64,000 nt of DNA, taken from NCBI GenBank assembly GCA_051294375.1, contig CM119264.1, positions 28,810,696 through 28,874,695 on the forward strand. The letters are read 5' to 3'. Origin of the DNA: Paraspadella gotoi. Its lineage: Eukaryota > Chaetognatha. Both the position numbers and the translations under genes were made by a program. The notes under the pieces were generated by a model. The model was not told the DNA's origin. It worked only from the letters and a program-made list of their open reading frames with translations, and ran no database searches. Shown here in pieces: positions 31,901 to 43,221 of this stretch; positions within the stretch are counted from its first letter, which is position 1; each line of letters opens with the position of its first letter.

Positions 31901-34900
31901 ATGATGCTGCCGTTGAATTTCTCACGCTGTTCAATGTTGCAGATGCTGTTTCTGTTGCTGATACTGTCGTTGCTGCTCTTGATGATCCCGACGCAGTTGC
32001 TGAAGCTGTTGATGCGATTGCTGATGTTGGTGATGAAGCTATAGCGAACCTCCTTTTAAATAAAAAATCCTCAAATTACAAATAAAAAATCCTCAAAATA
32101 CAAATGATTAAAATAAAAACAAATTAATTAATTAATTAATTAATTAAAATAATGAAAAAAATCCTCCTTTGCTCTTTTTTTTTCTCTAGTGGATCCCAGA
32201 GCCACCGCCAGAGACGAAGAAGAAAAAGAAAAAGGACAACAGAAAGAAAAACCTTTTGGCGGGATTCGGCGCCACATCCTTTTTCAAAGAGGTACATACA
32301 TACATACATACATACATACATACATACATACATACATACATACATACATACATACATACATACATACATACAGTTATTAATAATAATATATATTTAACGA
32401 CGACGACGACGACGACGATGATGATGATGAATGATGGTGATGATGATGATGATGATGATGACAACAACGACAATACGCAGTCGACATTTTATTAGCATTC
32501 CATTTCCCTTTTATTGAAAGTTTTTTCTCTGCGAAAGCCACCTCTTTTTTACTACATACCATTTATAAAATGGTAGTATTTTAAAGTTATTTTAGCTTCG
32601 CACTTTTTTTTCGTTTTGTGTTTAATTTTAGTTTAATTTTAGTTTATTATCCTTTCATTTTTTTCTTTTTTTAACTTCTATTAACTTTCCTAAAAAAAAA
32701 ATCACCGATTTCCATTACACAATCGACGCCAGCAGCAGAAGGGCGCACCCACTTCCCGCACCGGAAGTCGACGCCCGAACCGTCGAAATCGTTGCGCCGC
32801 GCATCAGCCCCGCCCACCCGTCACGTCGAAAACGGCGGCGCCGACGCCGGCCGAATCCGTGCCGACGAATCCCGACGGCGAAAGTGGTGCTGTCGGGTCG
32901 GCGATCAGCACCCGGGATTTGATCAAAATGCAGACGGCGAAAGCAGCGGAAGTCAGAATGAAAAAAGAAGAAGATGAGGTTGAGAATGAAGTGTCTCTAG
33001 CCAATCAAATTGGCGTCTGTCCAGCCATTCAAAATGTCTTCTAACCAATCAGTTTGTCCTCTAGACAATCAGATTGTCATCTGTCCAGCCAATCAAATTG
33101 TCCTCTAACCAATCATATTGTCCTCTAACCTATTAAATTGCCATCGGTCCAGCACATAAAATTGTGCTCTAACCTGAAAAATTGTCGTCTGTCAAGCCAA
33201 TTAGATTGTCCTCTAACTAATAAAATGGTTGTCTACCCAGTCAATCAAATAGTCATTGAGCCAATTTATTTGTTGTCTTTACAGCCATTCAGAATTACCT
33301 AGAAAATTGTCGACTGACCTGCCAATCAAATTGTCGTCAGTCTAGCCCAAATTATCATTGTCTGTCTAGCAAACCAATCGGTCGTCCATCCAGCCAATCA
33401 AATCGTCATCCGTCTAGCAAATCAAATTGAACTCCGTCCTACCCTTCATATCATCGTCAATCCAGAAACCAATCCGTCGTCTGTCCAGTTAATCAAATTT
33501 TCATCCGTCTAGAAAATAATATTGTCTGTCTAGCATATTAAATCGTCTGTCAATTTACGTTTAACTGTCTGTCTAGTCAATCAAATCGGGCGTTTCCCAC
33601 GTCTGGATTTTCCCCCAAAACGCTTAAATTTGCTCCGATTAAGAAATGAGGTTAAACGGGGTCGTTGTCACGATGACCTTCTTACTTACGCTGACATGAA
33701 ATAACAAGGGCGAAAGTTTAAGATGTCAAAAATCATTCATTCGTTTTATTTACCTTATGTTCATTTCTTTTTAAACTTTTCAACCCTCCAAATTTTTTTA
33801 AATTTTTTTCATAATTAACTCCATCCAGGGGCCGGGGCGTGTAAAGGAAAGACAGCCTACACCAAACCGAGGGGGCCTGAGCTCCAGCCGAGGGCCGGGA
33901 CGGGGTATTTGAACCCAAAAAAATATGCATTTAAATTTTTTTTAAATAAAAATTGTGTAAAGACTTTCGATATTCGTTGTTTTAATAATTAGGAGAAAAA
34001 CAATGTGATTTGTTTTGGCAACGAATTGCTTTGTTTTTCTCCTAAATAAAAATTTTAAAAGTAGAAAAAAGTTAATTGAGTATATCTAACATTGATAAGC
34101 ATTAGACTACCCAGTATCGAGGCCTGATAAGCTTATAACAGAAAAAATAACGTAGGATTGCTAGTGCCTGATGTGGCAGAATGTCGATTTAAATCATATA
34201 AAATTATATTATTTTGCCTTTACCCATACAACGACTTTCTGGGGTGGATAATATTTTTTTTTCTGAAGGTACCTGCCATTTCTCTACACGCCCCTTGACC
34301 TCAGAGATCCTCGTGTGTCACTTATAATGTTTAACGTCGTGAAGGAAAAAAGAAAAACTTGAGACGAGAAAATAGAATTAGTGAAATAAATGTTGTCATA
34401 AATGAGCCATATTTTCCGAAAACGACCCATTGGGGCTTAAATGCAGAATTATAGTTGTTTTTTTTTTTTTAAGTTTTAAGGTTAGTTTTAAAATTATGGA
34501 CGATGTCAGGGATTTGTTTAGGTTTTAGGTTAGGGATTAGAGTTTGGATTAGGGATTAATAGAAGAGATTAAGGTTAGATATTAGAGTTAAAATAAAGTT
34601 TAAAGATTAAGAACAGATATAGAGTGCTTTCGAAAAAAAAAATGTTCCATAAATTTAACGACGTTTAACTTTTCTAACTTTCTTTTTGTCTCCAGGACAG
34701 CGAAGACGATCCCACCGCCGACAAAGAAGGAGCAAAGTTCGATCCGTTTCCCGGTTCTGCCTTCATGAAGTCTTTCAAGAGGAGAGATGGAGAGGAGACA
34801 AAGAAGACGAGACATGGAGGCATGGAGGACAAGGAGGCCAAGGACAAGGAGGTCAAGGACAAGGAAGTCAAGGACAAGGAGGCCAAGGACAAGGAGGCCA

Positions 34901-35205
34901 AGGACAAGGGGAGGAGAGGAAGAGAAAGAGGAGATGGGAAGAGGAGGTCTTCTCCTTCTCGACCAGAGTAAATCAAAGATATCGTTTGTTCGTTTGTTTG
35001 GTACAAATTTTTATTTTGTTTTGTTCGTTAATTATGATTAGTAACTGAAGAGGGATCGAACGCAAAATTATATAATCATGTTTAATTTCTCATGAAATTC
35101 TTATAGATTTTTAAGGAAATAAATAAATAAATCAATCAATCCATCAATCAATCAATCAATCAATCAATCCATCAATCAAATCAATCATAAATAAATAATA
35201 AATAA

Positions 35206-35241
<36 letters not shown>

Positions 35242-35321
35242 AAATAAATAAAAATAAAAATAAATAAAAATAATAATCAATCAATCAATCAATAATAATA
35301 AATAAATAAATAAATAAATAA

Positions 35322-35369
<48 letters not shown>

Positions 35370-35370
35370 A

Positions 35371-35433
<63 letters not shown>

Positions 35434-35440
35434 TAAATCG

Positions 35441-35471
<31 letters not shown>

Positions 35472-35600
35472 TTTTTTTCCGACTGCTCTCTTATTTTTCC
35501 TTTTTAAATCCCCCAAAGGAGCCAATCGTCTTCTCACCACGCGCGCCGCCACAGTCTTCGTCGTCAAAGGTCGCGTTCGTCACCGAAGCGGACGAAAGCA

Positions 35601-35638
<38 letters not shown>

Positions 35639-36140
35639 TGAAACCGAGGCCAACGACGCAAAGGCGAAAAACGTCAAGTTCGATGAAAGCGTCGCAGCCA
35701 AAGAAGAAAAGATCGAGAAAATGGCGGAAGAATTGGATTTAGAATACGAGCATCCACCGCCTGATGAGTGCGTAGTTTGGATGCTGGCCAGGTGAGGGCC
35801 TGTTGAGTTGAAGAATTAGATTTAGAATACGAGCATCCACCGCCTGATGAGTGCGTAGTTTGGATGCTCGCCAGGTGAATTTAATTCGAAATATAGTATC
35901 ATAAATGGTAAGAACTTATCTTTGACATTGTTATATCAGAAATAAGATTTAATAACATAGTTCCGCACAATATGTAAAAGTTAACAGACAGTACCATTGG
36001 GACACACTGTACTTAGGTGACTTTATTTTTCTTCGCAGTCTCGTTCGAAAATCATGCAACGATGACATGGCGAAAAAGGACAACAAAAAATCACTGCGAG
36101 ACGTAAGTCACTCTCTCTCTCTCGTCAGTCTCGTCTCTCT

Positions 36141-36180
<40 letters not shown>

Positions 36181-37690
36181 CTCTCTCTCTTTTCATTTAC
36201 CTCACCCTCCCCTAAAAAATACCATCCTTCAGGTGATCACAAGAAAGTATCGACCCAGAAACCTGTTAGAGAAAATGATGGAAATGGTACATATATTTTT
36301 TTCTCCGCGTGAAAAAGAAAGAAAAAAAAATCACGTCGTTTATGTTGCTCCGTATTTAGCTAAAGAGCGAACGTCCAGTTGTTTTTTTTTTTCAGCTGAC
36401 ACGCGAATAAGTTTTATTTTTAAACTCACGTAAGTTTGACAATATTTTACGTATTATTAGAGCGATAGAACAGTGTGAACTGTGACGCGTATTTTTTTAG
36501 TCGCGATCTTTTTATGTGACTCCCGTGAACCTGATCGTGTGACATTAGATCCGGTGAATTCGCGAGCGAATATTTAATCAAACTTTTTTTCCAAACCTCC
36601 ACTCCTTTTCTCCAAATCCCGCGACCTCAAGTTATCCAGCGAAGCGTTGGACTTCAAGAATCTAACTCAACTCAGCGACGCTAGATACTTGACGCACCTC
36701 GTCAACGCCTTCGTGCCGAAACTCTTCACTCCGGAGATTCTGCTTAATGATAGGTGGTGATGATTGATGACAGATGACGATGCTGATGGTGATGATGAGA
36801 ATGATTGATGATGTCTGATGACGATGCTGATGGTGATGATGAGAATGATTGATGATGTCTGATGATGATAATGATGACGATTACTGAGTGTCAATTTATT
36901 ATGATTATGTTAATAATAATTAATACATGATCACGATAGAAAGGATCACAACCATGGTCGATGAGGACGACGCGAAAGATGACGACGACAAGAAGTCGGG
37001 ATGATTATGCAGTTAATGATATTAATTTTGACAATAAGCTCGTGGATTCAAAGGCCGATGATTTTGACGACGACGACACTGATAAGTGATAACGAATTCG
37101 AATGAAGGCGAAAAGTGAACCGCTTGAACCCAAATCACGTGATCCGATTTGACTCCAGGTGGAGTTTGAACCTCGGGCTCCGGACTCTCGAGAGGATCTT
37201 GAGGATCGAGACTCAGATGGATTCCGAGGATCTGGTCGAGGTATGCTCGATGAGTTCGACGAGTTTAATCTCTTGAAGGTCTTTTTCCGAGGGGTTTTGG
37301 GAGAATTAACTGGGTCCTTATTACCTTTATTACGGCCTTTGGCCTTTGGCTTTTGGCACTTTTTTCAAACGCAATTTGGTCAGTTTAGCAGTTTTGATTT
37401 AAAAATTAGAGGTAAGGTTAGAGATTAAGTAAGGGATTAGGTATTATGGTTAGCGATTTAGGTTAGGGATTAGTATCATATTAGTAACATTTAAACTAAT
37501 TTACCAAATAAAATGAACGACTTCAGAGTGCAATTCTGTTTGTTCCATTTTTTCTTCGTCATGGGATTTAACGAGAATTCGAAAAAGGAGCAAAGGTCGC
37601 ATTCCTTACTATTCGTGATAAGAGGTGACACCCATGTTAAGTAATAAAAACGGAGTGTGTCTACTAACGCCAGACGAAGTCCGAGAGAGA

Positions 37691-37788
<98 letters not shown>

Positions 37789-38591
37789 CGGTCGTAAAAG
37801 TGAGCATCGGTTAAGTGGGTCATGAAACGAAGCCTTTGTTCTCAATTTCCTTCTTAATCTTCTTAATCTCTGAAAATGAATTAAATTATACATTAATTTT
37901 ATTACAAACCATATGTCTTCATTATGGCCAAAGTTGCTGCTCAGTTTTTTTTGGAAAAAAAACACTATTTTTTTAAAGCAAAAATTAATCCTCGTTTGCA
38001 AAATTAGGGGCCAACCCAGATCCTGAATGAAACACAGAGCATTCACTTCACTGCGACCGAACTCACTCCTGTCACTTAATTTCTCATTTCTTCCTTTTTC
38101 TGTGAATAAGAATAAAAATATGAATATGAACAATTGAATATTAATATGAATAAAAATACGAGTAAAAATACGGATATTAACGAAAAGAGTCTTTCTCTCT
38201 CCCCAGGCCCGCCCTCTGTAGAATTTCTCAAATTTCAGAACCGCGATAGAAAAAGTAAATGACGTCATGACGTGATGTTCTCAATCTCGTTGGGAAACTC
38301 GATCCAAACCAGGAAACCGGGCGTAGACCTTTCTCTCGAAACCCCAACTCACCGTTTTTCCCTTGACCTTCCCCTTTTCTTAATCCTGCTTTCTATTTGT
38401 TACATATGCTCTTCGCCCCCTGGACCGCCAGGATCTTGAGCCGGCTTAAAGGTCCGGCCTCCCGCGAAGCAGAAACCGCAAAAACATAAACATTAAACCA
38501 ACGGCGTTTATTAGAATAAAAACGAAAGATGACTTCTTTACCCTCTACTCTCTACTCTCCTTCTCTCTCTACTCCTCGCTCTCTCTCTCTC

Positions 38592-38623
<32 letters not shown>

Positions 38624-39028
38624 CTCTCTCTCTCACAGTGTGACATCATATCCGTGTGCGCCTATTCGACCGATGCTCCTTTGTCAGGGATTCAAGTTCG
38701 CTCAGCACTGCGCCGTCGTGAGGCGCGTCGATCGTATCGAGACTAACATCCGGGAGCTGCGGCGCCACCTCAACAAGCTGCCCGCTGAACCGGATACGCT
38801 GCAGGACTTGAGACGAAAGAAGGAACTGACGATGGGAATCGAAAATTATAAAAACGGTGAGAGGGGGAAAGGTCGGTCGATTGGGCCGAGTTTCTTTTTT
38901 TGAGGGGTGGAGAATCTGGATATTGGTTGTGAATTTTTTTTAGAAAGATGATTCTAGTGGAAAGGGGGGGGGGAGTAATTTTGTTAATTTGTTAATTTTG
39001 TTAATTTGTTAATTTGTTAATTTTGTTA

Positions 39029-39104
<76 letters not shown>

Positions 39105-42100
39105 AACAAACAAAGGAAGAATGAAAGAAAGATAGATCGATAAATAGATCTATAAATAGATAAAAAATTATGAAAATAATAAAAGAAAGTAAGAAAGAAA
39201 GCCAGAAAAAAAAAAAGGAATTTTAACGCGAAATCAATATCCACGGGTTTGACGTCAATGTAAAAATGTGTGAAGCGATCAAAAAGTGAAATTCCTTTAG
39301 ATCCTGTGAATCTCATTCAGAACTCGGCGCCCTCTGCCTCCGATTCGACGTGAACTTTTGCCGAATGTGGGCCGCTCACGCCAAGGAGGTTCACAAGGAG
39401 ACTCACTCCGTCATCCGCGTCGCCATGGAGACCAAATTCACGACGCTGGTGATGCCGAGGACTCTCTCCATCAACGAGCTTTGCCTAGCTTTCTCCATCA
39501 ATTTGGTGAGCGGGGTCTCGTCGTGTCGTTGTGATATAAATCAGGCTTTCGCTGTGATTCTGATTTTCGGGTGATCTAGGCTCTGACTGGAGGGACGGGC
39601 TTTTCTCACGCCTACAAACCGACTCTGGTTCCGGGAGACAAAAGAATCGTTTTGAGAGAGAAAAAGTCTGGAACCTTCATCGAAAACTTTACCTCGACAA
39701 ATCCGATGCAGGGTAAGTCTGGGTGAGTTAGAGCCGGAGTTAGAATGGAAATTATGATATGAATTATTCTTAATGTAATAATAAATATATGCTTTATCGT
39801 AATAATTATTTACTATTTTAAAAATAATTAATAAAATTTGGGTTTAATTACGTTTTTGAAATTATTTATTTAAAAATCAATTATCAATAATCAATTATAC
39901 TTCGTAAGAACTAAAATTGAATTAAAAGAAGAGAAAAATATTTAAGTCATTCAAAACAATCAAGATTTTATTCTAATCAAATCAATCAAATCAATCAATC
40001 GATCGAAATCGAATCTCTTCCACCTTTCCCTTCTACAGTCCCACAGGTTCGCTCAGTCCTGAGTCTTCCATCGGACGAAGTAGCTCAACTCGACCCCAGA
40101 AAATTTCCTCAGTTTGAAATTTTCGTGGAAACGAATTCTCGGAATCAAATTCTCAAATCGGGAATTCTATTCCTCTATCAGATATTTCCAGGTCAGGACG
40201 GTTTTTTATGCAGTTAAGACAGGACAGAAAACAAAAAGGCGGGGCAACGGCGATAATAAATTATTAGAAATCGTATAAATTATGCAAATTATTAGAATTT
40301 ATCCAAATTACAAATTATTACAAAAAATCAAACTTTTGATTTTGATTTTGATATTTCTAGGTTCGAGCGCAGCGTGGCACCGCGTGCTGCTGCGAGCTGC
40401 AGAGCAGAACGACCTCGGCGTCGTCGTCAAGATGATCAGCTTCTTCAAGACGTTCGACGCTTCCTTCATCAACGCCCGCGACCAGAAGAACGGCGACGCC
40501 GCGTTGCACATTGCCTGCAGGATCGGCAACTACGTCAGTTTCTTACAATAATTGCAGTGGAATATAATCTAATCTTTAAGAAAGTTAACATCTGCTCTCT
40601 GAACGGTCCAAAAAACCTTTGTTTTTGAACTCTGCACGCAGCAACGAGTATAAATATCGAATAAAATAAATTATTAATTATTAATATCAACTTTTTGTAA
40701 GGAATTCAAATATTGTTTTAAAATATACTTATTTTTTATTTATGATTATTTATAAAGATATGCTAGCTTCTTATAATACATAAAATTGAAAAAAATTTGC
40801 TTACCAAAATAAATTCATAGGTCTTTATTTTCATACTTTGAATGCTGAATATTAATTTAACACTATTTCATTGTAGGGCATCGCCAATTACCTTCTGGAA
40901 ATGGGAGCCGATCCTAACTGCAAAAACAAACTCGGAAACACTCCGCTTTTTTCTGCGGTTGAAGCTGGAAACAGACACGTTGCCAAGGTGATTTGTTTTG
41001 TTTTTTTTATTTTTAGCGACTTCGATCTTAATGTCTCTTTTTATAAAAAATTCAGAATTCGCCTAAATCCGATATTGATGTGAATCTAAAAATAACCCGC
41101 GTGAGTAGGCGAACGACGTCGGCGCGGAATTGAATGTTTAATTTACATAAAACCAGAAAATAACATGTTGACGTTTCGGTTATAAACTAACTTTTGAAAA
41201 TAAAGAGGCTACTCGCCGATTAAGTATGGATATTGTATAACAAGGCATGTTCTTCATTTTGTTTGTAAAAGATATATTATAAAAAAGAAATGACACGACT
41301 ACTTTAAAAAATTTAAAAATTGTTATCACTCCTCCAGTTGCTGATGGAGTGGGGGGCGGACCTTCACTCCCGGAATCACAAATCACAGACGCCAATGTCA
41401 ATCGTCAAAAGTGGGGAACTCAGGAAATTCGTCAACTGTGAGCACCGAAGTTGTCGTTATCGTTGTAGTTATTGTTGGAGCCGGAACTGTGTATCAGGCT
41501 CATAAAATAGCTAAAAAGTTACATCAGAAGTTACAGTAGAACTAATGAAACGTAACAGCAAAATAATAAAATAAAACTCCTAAGGGAACCAAATTAAAAA
41601 ATATAACAAATAATTTAAAACACTACAATATGCAAATAATATTGAAGAACTCCATCTCGTTTAAAATAAGTTACTCTGCTACACACATCGCCGTTTAGAT
41701 TTTCTAACTTACCAGCTTCTTGAAAAAACTTCCCTCACTCACCCGGCATTTTTCAGCGGTGTGCGATTACTTAAAGTTCATCATCCCGCGCATCAAATCT
41801 GGAGACACGAAACTTCTCGAAACTGTCATCGCTGATCATTTCGAGGGCAAGAAACAGTTCTTCAATCTCAGCAGCAGGTGGGCGTCTTGGCAGACGGGAT
41901 CGCGTAACGAACAAAAAGGCAAATCTGGGCAAAAATATAGTTACACTGCTCTCATACACTCCATACTATGTGCCTTTTTTACTCGCTGGCACATGGACAA
42001 TGGTAGTGTTAAATTACATTACCTGGTCGGTCTCACTTTTTTTTTTCTCCGTGAAAAATCGCTGTTTCCTCTTTTTCCTCTTCAGATGCATCAGCGGCAG

Positions 42101-43135
42101 CACCTTCCTCCACACGGCCGCCTACTACGGCGCCACCCCCGTCGTTGAGAATCTGCTCGAGAACGGCCTCGACGTCGACCTGCTGGACTTCAGAGGGGCC
42201 ACGCCTCTGCACAGGCGAGTCGATATTTAGCGAGCGGGAACGAATCTGATTGGCTGAATAACTGACGAATGAAATTCTGGGTTCGACTTCAGAGCCAGAA
42301 CCTCCTCCATCGCTCAAATCCTGTTGGAACACGGGGCAGAAGTCAATGCCAAAGACGACGACGGAAACACGCCGTTGCACGTTCTCTGCTACAGCGACAT
42401 CAGCAGAAGCTCGTTGCTGCCTTGCATCGAGTTGCTCGTCCGAAGCGGCGCCAACAAAAAAGCCAGGAATAACAAGGTTTTGGTTTTTTGGCGGGAAAAT
42501 TTTGGACCTGGGGGGTTCTTTCATTCATTCATTCATTCATTCATTCATTCATTCATTCATTCATTCATTCATTCATTCATTCATTATTTCATTCTTCTAT
42601 TCATTCATTGTTACTTTCTTTCTTCATTTATTTATCAATTTAATCATTCACTCATTCATACATTCAATAATTTAATGATTCATTGATTCATCCATTTATC
42701 AATTCATTAATTAATCCATTCATTCATTTATCTATTTATGCAATAATAAATACATTCATTATAAGAAGTAAGAGTATTTAAAGGTCGACTATTAATATCA
42801 TATTAATATCATATTAATATCCCAACGTCTTAAATCCGCAGCATCTGTTGCCACTGCACTGCTGCGCCCTGCAGGGCCGCCGCGACGCCATGGAGCTTTT
42901 CCTCGCGATGGACGCCGCCGACCGCGCCCTCTCCGATTTGTTGGCCGACGAAAGGAGTGACGTTTCGCCGCTGTCGACGATGAGGACGACGACGGCCGAA
43001 CCGCGACGGTAAACACGACGATGAGATGATTTTTTTTTTTTTGGAGGACAAACAAAAAAATGTCAAGTTTTTTCTTTGCTCTGAGAGATTATGTTGAAAG
43101 ATTTGAGTGGGCAGTTGGGGAGGGAGGGAGGGAGG

Positions 43136-43221
<86 letters not shown>

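Noticed and set aside
33000-33590. Regularly spaced repeats resembling a CRISPR array
   Set aside because: Units are diverged, spacers are themselves repeated, there are no cas genes, and the context is a eukaryotic intron.
35756-35775. CTGATGAG in the ankyrin gene as a hammerhead core
   Set aside because: No GAAA block or stems around it; it is coding sequence (PPPDEC) and its duplicate.
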